Assembly: GCA_014218215.1 (NCBI GenBank)
Contig: CP043652.1
Location: forward strand, 4,526,001 to 4,590,000
Direction: 5' to 3'
Origin: Geodermatophilaceae bacterium NBWT11
GTDB taxonomy: Bacteria > Actinomycetota > Actinomycetes > Mycobacteriales > Geodermatophilaceae
DNA: 64,000 nt
The translations under genes and the position numbers were made by a program. Position 1 is the first letter of the stretch, and every line of letters begins with the position of its first letter. Positions 43,901 through 52,999 of this stretch are shown piece after piece. The notes under the pieces were generated by a model. The model did not search any database. It was given only the letters and a program-made list of their open reading frames with translations, and was not told the DNA's origin.

Positions 43901-44213
43901 CGTCGACCACGTCGAGCAGCGACCACAGCGGCTGGGCCCACGGGTCGGACCGGGGGTCGACCCCGGTCGCGGCGGCCAGGGCCTCGTCGACCAGCCGGGC
44001 CGAGGAGGGGAAGCGCACCCCGGAGCAGATCCCGTCTCCGGAGTCACCGGCGCCCAGCACGGTGGACAGCCGCTGGGCCAGCCAGCGCTCGACGCCCTTG
44101 GCCGGGACGGCCACGACCTCCTCGGCGAACGGGTCGGGCAGCGGCCCCGCCAGCACCTCGGCCAGCGCGTCCGCCAACCGGTCGGCGCGTTCGGCCCGAT
44201 GCACGTTCAGCAC
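40956..44213 (-). CDS. recC: RecBCD subunit RecC
   Basis: A 1085-residue protein with inactivated helicase and nuclease folds, the recombination hotspot-scanning subunit of RecBCD. Visible pieces include LNVHRAERADRLADALAEVL at the start, VPAKGVERWLAQRLS, SVFGPTRLSTRSLAVLEALA, VLCPDVETFAPLV, and PHRVVVLLGLDDGVFPRT. It starts at GTG 44213, 7 nt inside the end of the HNH gene, so translation is coupled. Its overlap with recB is also GTGA. The order HNH-recC-recB-recD on one strand suggests a single transcript. Confidence 0.9.
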   Translation of the reverse strand: MLNVHRAERADRLADALAEVLAGPLPDPFAEEVVAVPAKGVERWLAQRLSTVLGAGDSGDGICSGVRFPSSARLVDEALAAATGVDPRSDPWAQPLWSLLDVVDESLGEPWCAVLAHHLGAGPDGDDADGSRRGRRWAAAAHLSGLFASYAAHRPGMLRDWAAGHDTDGTGPLPDDLVWQAHLWRRLRERLGPGPSEGLAEACTALRSDPALSDLPARVSVFGPTRLSTRSLAVLEALAEHRDVHLWLPHPSPVLWAGIATTAGAAAGRRRDDPTTTAARHPLLRSLGRDVRELQLRLPTHVDVHHAGPDDVPETLLSRVQRDLRDDTPPAPGAVGADDTVQVHACHGPARQVEVLREVLLGLFSDDPTLEPRDVLVLCPDVETFAPLVSATFGLGPGLPHPGNALRVRLADRSLRQTNPLLDTVALLLELAHSRVTASQVLDLAATAGVRALFGFTDEDLERIRDWVARSGVRWGLDAATRAPYAMDRVLQNTWRTGLDRVLLGVTTSEDHPVWLGTALPLDDVDSSDVDLAGRLAELLDRLEVVLAALDGEHPVGHWVATLTDALDALTAVGPDEVWQLAQARRELTEAAEGGSSTVRLADVRAMLADRLRGRPTRANFRTGNLTVCTLVPMRSVPHRVVVLLGLDDGVFPRTSGIDGDDVLARDPRTGERDVPSEDRQLLLDAVLSATDRLLVFHTGADPVSGASRPPAVPVGELLDALATSTGQPREDLVVRHPLQAHDARQFVGPRPTSFDPVSLAGARQAALPREPAPVRRALRPRAGAVALDDLVSFVENPVRAYLRQRLQITLPGEDDEVDDALSASLDALQEWAVGERLLRAGLAGVPTPDAERSEWLRGTLPPGALGDAVLGRVSGRVGPLVAVAGPLLAPPARAVDVRLDLGGRELAGTVNGVRDDAVVSVTYSSLGPKHRARAWVQALALAATEGTGRAVTVGRYGARARTSTLLAPANARAVLADLLDLYDRGTAEPLPMAVKTSHAYARARAGGDVPEQALDQAGREWTGGRFPGEQEERHHVHVWGQRPPLTVLTDPGPLEDERWPGETTRFGVLARRFWTPLLDAETTS

Positions 44214-45514
44214 GCGGCCTGTCTACCCGACCCCACCGACAGAACCGTTGCTGCGCAGGTCAGCGGGCCGGTCGACGTGCGCACTCCCCTCGCAGGTCCG
44301 GCCAGCAGGCGGTCGAGGACGATCTCGGTGCCGTCGGGTCGGAAGGTGCGCCAGCGTTCACCGGGTGGTGCTGCGTCGTCGCGTTCGACGCGGAACCCGT
44401 GGTGGACCTTGGTGTGGTGGCGTTCGCAGAGCAGTGCTGAGTTGTCCAGCGAGGTGTCCCCGTCATCCCGCAGCCACTCGGCGAGGTGGTGGACGTCGCA
44501 CCAGTGGGTGGGGTTGAAGCAGCCGGCGAAGACGCAGTGCCCGTCGCGTTGCTCCACGGCCCGGCGGATCTTCGGTGGCACGACCCGCTTGGAGCGGCCC
44601 ACGTCCAGCGGCACCCCGTCGGGGCCCATCACGATCCGGGTGACCGCGGAGTCGCAGGCGATCCAGCGGGCACGGGCCGCGCTGATGGTGGCGCCGAAGC
44701 CGGTGGTCGCGGTGTCGTGGCCGGTGGCGGGGTCGACCATGTCTTCGAGGTCGATCGTGACGATCACCTGCGGCTTGACCGTGCGCAGGAACGGCAGGTC
44801 CCCCGCGGCGAGGGTGTTGTCGGCCCACTGCACCAGTGCGTCGGCCTGCTGCTGGGCTCGGTTCCGCAGGTCCCCGAGAGGCCTGTCGGCCTGCACCATC
44901 GACTCGATGACGGCCTGGACCTTCTCGAAGCCCACGGCATCGAGGTCGAAACGGCCCGAGCCGGACCCGTTGGCGTGCCGGGTCATCGTGAACCGGCGCT
45001 CCTCGGTCGGGTCGGGCTCCGGGCCGTCAGGGTCCAGCGCATTGCGGAACGCGTTCACCGCAGTCGCGAGCTTCGCGTGCGGCAGCGTGCGTGCGACCTG
45101 GGTCCAGGCCTCGTCGAACGCGTCCAGGTCGACGTCCTGCTCGGCGGCCGCCGCGATGTCGCACGGCCGCAGCGCGTCGGCCACGACCCCGACCTGGGCG
45201 GCGGTGACCGCACCCTCGGCAAACGCGGCCTCCAGGCGTGGCAGGTGCTCCAACACCCGCCCGGCCCTCACCACTGCAGCAGCTGCTCCGCTCGAGAAGT
45301 GGTGGTGCCCGCGCAGGTGGGACTGCATCGTCCTCAGCCCGTCGTGCTCGGCGGCGTCGACCACGTCGGCGTGCCGCACGGTACGGGTCAGCTCGGCGCT
45401 GAGCCGGTTGATCGACTGCACCAGCTCCGCCGTCCGGTCGAGCAGCTGACCGGCCGGCACTGCGTGCAGATCGTCACCGGCGAGGGCGTCCAGAGCCGAC
45501 CGCAGTTCGCTCAC
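44207..45514 (-). CDS. DUF222/13E12-type HNH endonuclease
   Basis: A 435-residue protein with an N-terminal DUF222 helical domain and a C-terminal HNH nuclease: HCVFAGCFNPTHWCDVHHLAEW and ALLCERHHTKVHHG carry the His and Asn residues and two Cys pairs for zinc. This is the actinobacterial 13E12 repeat family, which in Mycobacterium tuberculosis includes members with LexA boxes upstream. GTG 45514 is 18 nt downstream of two tandem SOS-type boxes. The gene overlaps recC by 7 nt, so it may lead a DNA-damage operon together with recBCD. Its cutting target is unknown. Confidence 0.88.
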   Translation of the reverse strand: MSELRSALDALAGDDLHAVPAGQLLDRTAELVQSINRLSAELTRTVRHADVVDAAEHDGLRTMQSHLRGHHHFSSGAAAAVVRAGRVLEHLPRLEAAFAEGAVTAAQVGVVADALRPCDIAAAAEQDVDLDAFDEAWTQVARTLPHAKLATAVNAFRNALDPDGPEPDPTEERRFTMTRHANGSGSGRFDLDAVGFEKVQAVIESMVQADRPLGDLRNRAQQQADALVQWADNTLAAGDLPFLRTVKPQVIVTIDLEDMVDPATGHDTATTGFGATISAARARWIACDSAVTRIVMGPDGVPLDVGRSKRVVPPKIRRAVEQRDGHCVFAGCFNPTHWCDVHHLAEWLRDDGDTSLDNSALLCERHHTKVHHGFRVERDDAAPPGERWRTFRPDGTEIVLDRLLAGPARGVRTSTGPLTCAATVLSVGSGRQAAC

Positions 45515-45531
45515 GACACCTCCCAGGCCGT

Positions 45532-45559
45532 TCGATCAGGTGTTCGATCAGGTGTTCGA
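45532..45559 (-). promoter_or_regulatory. Two tandem LexA/SOS-type boxes
   Basis: TCGATC-aggt-GTTCGA occurs at 45532-45547 and again at 45544-45559, so the second overlaps the end of the first (a 12-nt tandem repeat, TTCGATCAGGTG). Each matches the actinobacterial LexA consensus TCGAAC-N4-GTTCGA with one mismatch in a half-site. A possible -10, TAGACT, is at 45564-45559 on the minus strand, so LexA would cover the start of transcription of the HNH gene and the recCBD genes behind it. Confidence 0.65.
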
Positions 45560-45864
45560 AGTCTACCGCACTGGGCAGCCTGTTGACACCTGAATCCCCA
45601 GCTCAGCGGCTTGTCCACAGATGCCGAGCACGCCTTGACATCCGCAGCTGCTCAGCTGGCACCACGAGCACACACCGGCGGGAGGACGGCCACGTCTCGG
45701 GTCGCGCGCGGCCGGCACCTCCGGCCCGAGAAGGGTCCGCACCGGTGCAACGAGATGCCGCAGCAGAACACCACCCTGCTGTCGGATCAGCCGGCGCGGA
45801 GTTCGCCTGCGCTCCATCAGCCCGCTCTCGTGGCGGGAACGGGCCGCACAGGCGCAACCGAGAC
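45560..45864. other. Intergenic stretch with no gene
   Basis: Between the LexA-type boxes of the HNH gene and the stop of the hypothetical protein at 45865 I see no credible coding region. Two TTGACA-like words occur on the + strand (45582-45587; 45634-45639), but neither has a gene closely downstream. No hairpin, tRNA or repeat stands out. Confidence 0.5.
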
Positions 45865-46311
45865 TCAGCCGCGCGGCGGCCAGGGCACCAGCGGGGCCGA
45901 CGAACCGTGGCTGCCACCGGCGTGCGCGACGGCCGCGAGCAGCAGGGAGAGGTCGCCCCGGTCCAGGCCCCCGGTGAGGTCGGCGAGGTCGACCGGGCGC
46001 CCCTCGGCCAGGGACTCCGCGGCGCGCAGCACCCGGCGCTGCCCGGAGTCACCGGCGACGTGCCCGGCGGCGAGGGCGGGATCGACCCGGGACCAGTCGA
46101 CGGCGGCGAACACCTGCTCGCCCTGGCCGGGGTCGGCCTCGTACACGGTGAGGTCGACCAGGCCGGCCGCCCGCAGCTGGGGCACCCAGTGCCCGTGCAC
46201 CGACAACAGGAGCACGGCGGCCTCGGCGGCGTAGTCGCCGACGGCGGCACGGAGCAGCGCCGCCTCCACCTCGTCGAGGTCGAGGTCGCTGGCGCGCGGT
46301 TCGAAGAGCAC
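45865..46311 (-). CDS. Hypothetical protein
   Basis: A 148-residue protein I do not recognise. GTG 46311 has GGGAGG 5 nt upstream, the strongest support that the gene is real. It is acidic and helical (DLDLDEVEAALLRAAVGDYA; VLRAAESLAEGRPVDLADLT) with no signal peptide, membrane segment or cysteine motif. It is divergent from the SelO gene (83-nt gap). It may be a small regulatory or structural protein. Confidence 0.6.
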   Translation of the reverse strand: MLFEPRASDLDLDEVEAALLRAAVGDYAAEAAVLLLSVHGHWVPQLRAAGLVDLTVYEADPGQGEQVFAAVDWSRVDPALAAGHVAGDSGQRRVLRAAESLAEGRPVDLADLTGGLDRGDLSLLLAAVAHAGGSHGSSAPLVPWPPRG

Positions 46312-46394
46312 GGTGCCTCCCTGGGTCCGCTCACCACCATGCCCCAGGGGTGTGACAGGACGCCGTCCGCCGGGGGCGGTCGTACCGTCGAGGG

Positions 46395-47858
46395 GTGAGC
46401 ATCGCGCCGTCCCCGACCGTCGTCCTCGGGACCTCCTTCGCCCGCGAGCTGCCCGAGCTGGCCCTCCCCTGGCAGGCCGAGGCGGCCCCCGCCCCCCGGC
46501 TGCTGGCGCTGAACGACGCGCTGGCCGCCGAGCTCGGCCTGGACGCCGACGCGCTGCGCACCCCCGCCGGCGTCGAGCTGCTGCTGGGCCTGGCGGTGCC
46601 CGAGGGCGCGACCCCGGTCGCCCAGGTCTACGCCGGCCACCAGTTCGGCAACTACAGCCCGCGGCTGGGCGACGGTCGCGCGCTGCTGCTCGGCGAGCTC
46701 ACCACCCCCGACGGCGGCATCCGCGACCTGCACCTCAAGGGCTCCGGGCGCACTCCGGTCGCCCGCGGCGGCGACGGCCTGGCCGCGGTCGGCCCGATGC
46801 TGCGCGAGTACGTCGTCAGCGAGGCCATGCACGCCCTGGGGATCCCCACCACCCGCGCCCTGGCCGTCACCGCCACCGGCCGGGACGTCGCCCGGGAGAC
46901 GATGCTGCCCGGTGCCGTGCTCACCCGGGTCGCCAGCAGCCACCTGCGGGTGGGCAGCTTCCAGTACGCCCGCGCCCTGGACGACGTCGACCTGCTGCGC
47001 CGGCTGGCCGACCACGCCATCGCCCGGCACCACCCGGAAGCCGCTGACGCCGAGCAGCCGTACCTGGCGCTCTTCGAGGCCGTCGTCGCCGCGCAGGCCG
47101 AGCTGGTCGCGAGCTGGATGGCCGTGGGCTTCGTGCACGGGGTGATGAACACCGACAACACCACGATCTCCGGCGAGACCATCGACTACGGCCCGTGTGC
47201 GTTCATGGAGGCCCACGACGCCGACGCCTCCTTCAGCTCGATCGACTCCGGCGGCCGCTACCGGTACGGCAACCAGCCGCTGGTCCTGCAGTGGAACCTG
47301 GCCCGGCTCGCCGAGGCACTGCTCCCCCTGCTGCACGCCGACCAGGAGCAGGCGATCGCCCTGGCCGTCCCCGCCCTGGAGCGGTTCGTGCCCGCCTACG
47401 AGGCTGCCTGGGTCGGGCGCATGCGGGCCAAGACCGGCCTGCCCGCCGGTCTGGCCGACGACGTCGCCGGCCCGCTGGTCCGAGACCTCCAGGCGCTGCT
47501 CCAGGCCGCCCACCCCGACCACACCACCTTCTTCCGGGCCCTGGGGCAGGCCGCCCGCGGGGACGTCGAGCCGGTGCGCGAGCTGGTGCTCGACCTGGCC
47601 GCGATCGACGAGTGGCTGGCCCGCTGGCGCGCCGTCGGTCCGGACGCCGACGCGATGGACCGGGTCAACCCCGCGGTCGTCCCGCGCAACCACCTGGTCG
47701 AGGAGGCCCTCGCGGCAGCCACCGACGGCGACCTCGAGCCGTTCACCCGGCTGGTCGCTGCGGTGACCTCGCCGTTCGACGTCCGGCCCGGGGACGAGCG
47801 GTACACCGAGCCGGCCCCGACCGACTTCGGCGCGTACACCACCTACTGCGGCACCTGA
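46395..47858 (+). CDS. selO: SelO-type protein adenylyltransferase (YdiU/UPF0061)
   Basis: A 487-residue pseudokinase-fold enzyme that transfers AMP to Ser/Thr/Tyr of target proteins and responds to redox stress. Conserved pieces are [59 protein letters not shown] and [20 protein letters not shown]. It ends in CGT, with Cys where eukaryotic SelO carries selenocysteine. GTG 46395 follows a TACCGT -10 box by 6 nt, matching a leaderless transcript. Confidence 0.93.
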   Translation: MSIAPSPTVVLGTSFARELPELALPWQAEAAPAPRLLALNDALAAELGLDADALRTPAGVELLLGLAVPEGATPVAQVYAGHQFGNYSPRLGDGRALLLGELTTPDGGIRDLHLKGSGRTPVARGGDGLAAVGPMLREYVVSEAMHALGIPTTRALAVTATGRDVARETMLPGAVLTRVASSHLRVGSFQYARALDDVDLLRRLADHAIARHHPEAADAEQPYLALFEAVVAAQAELVASWMAVGFVHGVMNTDNTTISGETIDYGPCAFMEAHDADASFSSIDSGGRYRYGNQPLVLQWNLARLAEALLPLLHADQEQAIALAVPALERFVPAYEAAWVGRMRAKTGLPAGLADDVAGPLVRDLQALLQAAHPDHTTFFRALGQAARGDVEPVRELVLDLAAIDEWLARWRAVGPDADAMDRVNPAVVPRNHLVEEALAAATDGDLEPFTRLVAAVTSPFDVRPGDERYTEPAPTDFGAYTTYCGT

Positions 47859-47923
47859 CCCCCGGCGGGGCCGGTGGGGCTGCTGCGGTTGACGGACGGG
47901 CCCCCGACCAGGACCGTTCCCCC

Positions 47924-48295
47924 ATGACGGCCTCCCCGCAGACCCACCGTCCCGGTGGCTGGGTGCTGGACCGCCGCGGCCTGGGCCGCGGGGTCCGGGT
48001 CACCCACCACCCCGAGCTCGGGGTGGTGAACCTCAGCGTCTGGCGGGAGAGCACCTGCGTGGGCACGGTGCACCTGACCGGTGCGGCGACCGCGCAGCTC
48101 ATCGGGGCGTTGTCCACCGAGCTGGCGCACCTGGGCGCCGCGCCCTCCCCCACCGTCGGGCTGGTCGCCCTCGAGGAGCGGATCACTGCTCTGGAGCGCC
48201 GACGTCCGGCCTGGCGGCGGGCGATCGACCGGGTCACCGGCCCGCGGCGGACACCGCTCCCGCCACCCCCGTACCCGCTGCACGTGGTGCGCTGA
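47924..48295 (+). CDS. Hypothetical protein
   Basis: A 123-residue soluble protein. ATG 47924 is 65 nt after the SelO stop. It has beta-rich middle strands (GVVNLSVWRESTCVGTVHLTG) and a basic, Pro-rich C-terminus (RRTPLPPPPYPLHVVR). No motif is recognised. It may share the SelO transcript; the convergent hairpin at 48303 probably ends it. Confidence 0.55.
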   Translation: MTASPQTHRPGGWVLDRRGLGRGVRVTHHPELGVVNLSVWRESTCVGTVHLTGAATAQLIGALSTELAHLGAAPSPTVGLVALEERITALERRRPAWRRAIDRVTGPRRTPLPPPPYPLHVVR

Positions 48296-48302
48296 GACGC
48301 AG

Positions 48303-48335
48303 CCGGGCCCGCCCCCACGAAGAGGACGGGCCCGG
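48303..48335. terminator. Bidirectional hairpin terminator
   Basis: Arms CCGGGCCCG (48303-48311) and CGGGCCCGG (48327-48335) are perfect complements with a 15-nt loop. It lies between two convergent genes (stops at 48295 and 48347), where a shared terminator is expected. No T-run follows on either side. Confidence 0.6.
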
Positions 48336-48346
48336 GGCGCGCTGGG

Positions 48347-49255
48347 TCAGCGGTAGTTCACGTGCACGTGGTCGAAGTGGTTCGCGGTCGTGCCGCCGCG
48401 GTCCTCCATCATCGACCAGGAGCCGTTCGGCGACCCGAGGTAGCGCTGCTCGTAGATCAGGTAGTCCACGCCGAGCTCGTCCCAGTGCGCGATGTGGTAG
48501 GCCACGATCGCGTCACCGAGGCTCTGGTTGGTCATCACCATGTAGTCCAGCGCCCTGCCCGACGGGTGGCCGCCCGGGTCGGTGGCGCTGGGCCGGGTGC
48601 CGCCCAGGGTGATGCTCCCGGCGCCGGGCACGTTGCTCACCACCGCGTCGGCGGCGGCCTGCACCGAGGAGGCCACCGGGCCGGAGGTGTTGGAGATCCG
48701 GGCGACCGAGCTGGCCGAGGTCGACGACGACGCGGTGACCGCGCCCGACCCGGCGGAGGACGAGGACGGGGACGACGCGGCCGCGGCGGCCTCGGCGGCA
48801 GCAGCAGCCTCGGCCGCGGCGGCAGCGGCCGCTTCGGCCTCTGCAGCGGCCGCAGCTGCGGCCTCGGCGGCCTGCGCGTCCAGCACGGCCTGGTCGGCGG
48901 CGGCCTGGACCTGCTGCGCGGCGGTCTGCTGGTCCTCGCGGGTGCTGCGGCTGGCGGCCATGTCCTGCAGGGCGGCGATGCTGCGCTCGGTGTCCAGCGC
49001 AGCGGGGTCGGCGCTGAGGCCCAGCTGCTGCGCGACGCTGGCCGGCTGGGAGGCGGCGGCCGACGCGTCGGCCTGCTCGGCCGGGGCGGAGGAGAGCACG
49101 ACGTTGGCGATCAGCGCGCCGGCGGCGACGACGCCGAGGTACAGGCCCGGGCGGCGGCGGAGGGCGGCGATCCGGAACGCGGTGCCGGTGGCGCGACCAC
49201 GCCCGGAGGCGGTCGATCCCGTGCGGGTGGTGCTCGAGGTGGAGCAGGGTTCCAT
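48347..49255 (-). CDS. Secreted Ala-rich cell-wall hydrolase-like protein under a c-di-AMP riboswitch
   Basis: A 302-residue exported protein. A transmembrane or signal helix (PGLYLGVVAAGALIANVVLS, about 36-55) follows a basic N-terminus; then comes an Ala/Glu-rich coiled-coil (about 115-165) and a Ser-rich linker. The last 100 residues contain GGHPSGRALDYMV, HWDELGVDYLIYEQRY and the ending HFDHVHVNY. The GHPSGRALD and DHVHVNY motifs match the His/Asp zinc sites of actinobacterial peptidoglycan hydrolase C-domains (ARB-07466-like, VanY/peptidase M15 fold). Expression is probably set by the riboswitch just upstream. The exact bond cut is not known. Confidence 0.8.
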   Translation of the reverse strand: MEPCSTSSTTRTGSTASGRGRATGTAFRIAALRRRPGLYLGVVAAGALIANVVLSSAPAEQADASAAASQPASVAQQLGLSADPAALDTERSIAALQDMAASRSTREDQQTAAQQVQAAADQAVLDAQAAEAAAAAAAEAEAAAAAAAEAAAAAEAAAAASSPSSSSAGSGAVTASSSTSASSVARISNTSGPVASSVQAAADAVVSNVPGAGSITLGGTRPSATDPGGHPSGRALDYMVMTNQSLGDAIVAYHIAHWDELGVDYLIYEQRYLGSPNGSWSMMEDRGGTTANHFDHVHVNYR

Positions 49256-49285
49256 GGGTGCGGTGGCTCCGTGGGGCAGGTGTCT

Positions 49286-49432
49286 TCCGACGTGCCGCCT
49301 ACCAGGTCAGCTGACGGGTTCGGGCGGAAGCAGCCCTACCTGCACACCGGACGGAGGTCCGGAGCGCGGGATTCACCCCAGTGGATCGGTGGGTCCCCGG
49401 CTCGCCCGAAGGCGACTCAGCGGCGTCCGACC
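49286..49432 (-). ncRNA. ydaO/yuaA-type c-di-AMP riboswitch
   Basis: Minus strand, leader of the cell-wall hydrolase gene. Conserved words appear in order: CCGCTGAGTCGCC (49423-49411), GAGCCGGGGACCCACCG (49403-49387), GGGGTGAATCC (49379-49369), GGTAGGGCTGC and GCCCGAACCCGTCAGCTGACC (49340-49304). These are the hallmarks of the ydaO-yuaA class, which senses cyclic di-AMP and controls wall hydrolases and K+ transporters in Actinobacteria. The 3' end is about 30 nt before the start codon, so control of translation or transcription in that gap is likely. Ends are approximate. Confidence 0.85.
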
Positions 49433-49547
49433 GGGCTCCCCGGGTGGGGACGTGACGGTCGGTCGGACCCGGCAACGGTAGCCGGGGCACCAGCTCCTGC
49501 CAATGCCGACGCGCGTTTTCGTCAGGTGACGGTGCTCGCGCACGACG

Positions 49548-50210
49548 TCAGCGGACGGCGATGCCCGCCGCCGCGGCCAGCGCGGGCGCCAGTGTCGTCA
49601 GGGTCGCTGCGTCCACGACGCCGTCCCGCAGCCCGGTGACGCCCTGCACGGCCGAGAGGTCGCAGCCGGTGAACGAGGTGCGCACCAGAGTGGCCTGGGC
49701 GAACCGGGCCTGGGCGAGCCGGCAGTCGACGAACTCCACACCGTCGAGGGAGGCGGCGGTGAGATCGGCCTCGGTGAGGTCGCAGCCGGTGAACCGGACC
49801 GCCCGCAGGGTGGCGAACCGGGCGTCGAGACGGGCGCCGCGCATCTGCGTGAACGCCACGTCACGCAGCCCGGCGCCGGCCAGCGACACCCCGGCGAGCC
49901 GGCTCTCCCCGACCGCGACCCGCTGCCACTGCGCCTCGCCCAGGTCGAGCCCCGAGAGGTCGCAGGCCTCGACCTCCAGGTCGGTGAACCGGGCCCGGCC
50001 CAGCCGCCCGCCGATCAGCCGCAGGTCGGCGAACCGGGCCGCGACGACCTCGACGTCCTCGGCGTGCAGCTCCTCGGCGTCCCCGCGCACCGAGACGCCG
50101 GTGACCAGCTGCTCGAGGTCGACGTCGGCCAGGTCGACGGTGCCCACACGCGACGGCACCACCGGCGCCTTCGGGCCGGTGGTGCCGGAGCGGGTGGTGC
50201 GAGGAGCCAA
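49548..50210 (-). CDS. Pentapeptide repeat protein
   Basis: A 220-residue protein of A(D/N)LXX-like repeats, forming a right-handed square beta-helix (for example ADLTAASLDGVEFVDCRLAQ and ARFAQATLVRTSFTGCDL). It lacks a signal peptide. Some members mimic DNA and protect gyrase, but many have no known role. The TTG start at 50210 lies 4 nt after the sigA stop; a GTG codon downstream is an alternative. It is probably in the sigA transcript. Confidence 0.8.
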   Translation of the reverse strand: MAPRTTRSGTTGPKAPVVPSRVGTVDLADVDLEQLVTGVSVRGDAEELHAEDVEVVAARFADLRLIGGRLGRARFTDLEVEACDLSGLDLGEAQWQRVAVGESRLAGVSLAGAGLRDVAFTQMRGARLDARFATLRAVRFTGCDLTEADLTAASLDGVEFVDCRLAQARFAQATLVRTSFTGCDLSAVQGVTGLRDGVVDAATLTTLAPALAAAAGIAVR

Positions 50211-50214
50211 CTGC

Positions 50215-51378
<1,164 letters not shown>

Positions 51379-51628
51379 CTCGCCTCTCTCGTTCAGAACA
51401 TGCGGCATCGCGACGACGCGGGGCGTCTGCGCGGAGGGGCCGGCCGGGCAGGGCGGTGGGTACCGCCGGAGCTGGAGTGGGGGGCGGGAGCGGCATCGCC
51501 GTTCCTGACTCACTGGACATGGTAGTCCGCTCCGGGCCGGAGTTCGACGATGCAACCACTTCCGTCCCCGTGGACACCTGTGCTCGCCCTGTGCGACGGG
51601 GCCGACGGGGCTCGTAGGGTGCCCCGTC

Positions 51629-52999
51629 GTGAGCTCCCCGCACCAGGACACCGGGCCGGATCCACAGGCCGCTGAGCTGCACGTCGTCGACACCCCGGTC
51701 GGTCCGGTGCGGGCCCGGCGGGACGGTGACGTGCTCCGGGCGACGGGCATCCGGTACGCCCGGGCCGGCCGCTTCCAGGCACCGGTCGCCGAGCCGCCGT
51801 CGACCACGCCGCTCGACGCGACCCGGCCCGCACCCGCCTGCCCGCAGCTCCCTGTGCCGCTGCTGGACCAGGTGCTGCCCGGCCTGTCCGCCGGCCTCGG
51901 TGCCGACGAGGACTGCCTGCGGCTGTCGGTGACCGCCCCCGCCGACGTCGTCCCCGGCGAGGCCCTGCCGGTGCTGGTGTGGCTGCACGGCGGGTCCTAC
52001 GTGTCCGGCGCCGGCGACCTCCCGGTGTACGACCCGACCGCGATGGTGCGCGAGCAACGGGTGGTGGTCGTGGCGGTGACGTACCGGCTCGGGGTGCTCG
52101 GCTTCGTCGGGGACGGCGGGGACCGCCCGGCCAACCTGGGCCTGCTCGACCAGCTGGAGGCGCTGCGGTGGGTGCAGCGAGCGGTCACCGGCTTCGGCGG
52201 CGACCCCGGGAACGTCACCGTCTGGGGCCACTCGGCGGGGGGTGACGCCGCTGCGCACCTGATGGTCGCCGCCGGCTCCCGGGGGCTGGTGGCCCGGGTG
52301 ATCGCCCAGAGCGCCCCGTTGGGCATCTCCCGCGGCCGGGCGGCGATGGGCGACGCGATGGCCGCCCGGGCCCGCGAGCTCGTGGACGTCGACACCCCGG
52401 TGGCGGACGCCGTCGCCGCGCAGCCGGCGGTCGCGGCCGCCGCCCGCCGGGCCGGACTGCGCGCCACCATGCCCTTCGGTACCCGGTACGGGCACGCCCC
52501 GCTGCCCGCGGAGGACGCGGTGGACGACGCCTGGCGGGCGGTGGCCCCCGACGTCGACGTGCTGATCGGGCACACCGACCGGGAGGTGGCGCTGTTCACC
52601 GGCGCCCTGCCGCCGCTGGTGGCGCTGTCCCGGGTCCCGGTGCTGGGGCCGCTGGTGCTGCGCGGGGTGGTCGGGCTGCTGACCCGCCGGGTCTACGGCG
52701 CGGCGTCCCGGGTGTTCGCCCGTCGGCACGCGTCCGCCGGGGGCAGGGCGTTCCACTACGTCCTGGACTGGGGCCCGCCGGGCAACCCGTGGGCCGGCGC
52801 GCACACCGTGGAGCTGCCGCTGCTGTTCGGCGACCGGGACACCTGGACCGGCGTCCCGCTCGTCGATGGAGCCCCCTGGGCGGAGGTGGACCGGCAGGGC
52901 CGGGCGCTGCGGGCGCTGTGGGCCGGGTTCGCCCGGACCGGCGAGGTGCCGGTCGGGCGGCACCCGGGCCTGCTCACCGTCGAGCGGGTCAGCGGCTGA
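51629..52999 (+). CDS. Carboxylesterase type B
   Basis: A 456-residue esterase of the PnbA/carboxylesterase B family. [17 protein letters not shown] holds the oxyanion loop; the nucleophile elbow is GHSAGG instead of the more usual [14 protein letters not shown] and [15 protein letters not shown] are typical. GTG 51629 lies 8 nt after a TAGGGT box, consistent with a leaderless mRNA. There is no signal peptide. It probably hydrolyses xenobiotic or lipid esters. The C-terminus overlaps the convergent aldose epimerase by 11 nt. Confidence 0.88.
   Translation: MSSPHQDTGPDPQAAELHVVDTPVGPVRARRDGDVLRATGIRYARAGRFQAPVAEPPSTTPLDATRPAPACPQLPVPLLDQVLPGLSAGLGADEDCLRLSVTAPADVVPGEALPVLVWLHGGSYVSGAGDLPVYDPTAMVREQRVVVVAVTYRLGVLGFVGDGGDRPANLGLLDQLEALRWVQRAVTGFGGDPGNVTVWGHSAGGDAAAHLMVAAGSRGLVARVIAQSAPLGISRGRAAMGDAMAARARELVDVDTPVADAVAAQPAVAAAARRAGLRATMPFGTRYGHAPLPAEDAVDDAWRAVAPDVDVLIGHTDREVALFTGALPPLVALSRVPVLGPLVLRGVVGLLTRRVYGAASRVFARRHASAGGRAFHYVLDWGPPGNPWAGAHTVELPLLFGDRDTWTGVPLVDGAPWAEVDRQGRALRALWAGFARTGEVPVGRHPGLLTVERVSG

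Noticed and set aside
37462-45449. Very long open frames (over 1200 codons) antisense to recB, recC and the HNH gene
   Set aside because: High-GC codon bias leaves antisense frames open. Their translations are rich in Gly, Arg, Pro and His without any domain, while the opposite strand has clear RecB, RecC and HNH motifs.
45563-45817. Small minus-strand open frame in the gap upstream of the HNH gene
   Set aside because: No ribosome site, no recognisable composition and overlaps the boundary of the LexA-type region; it looks like a random GC-rich frame.
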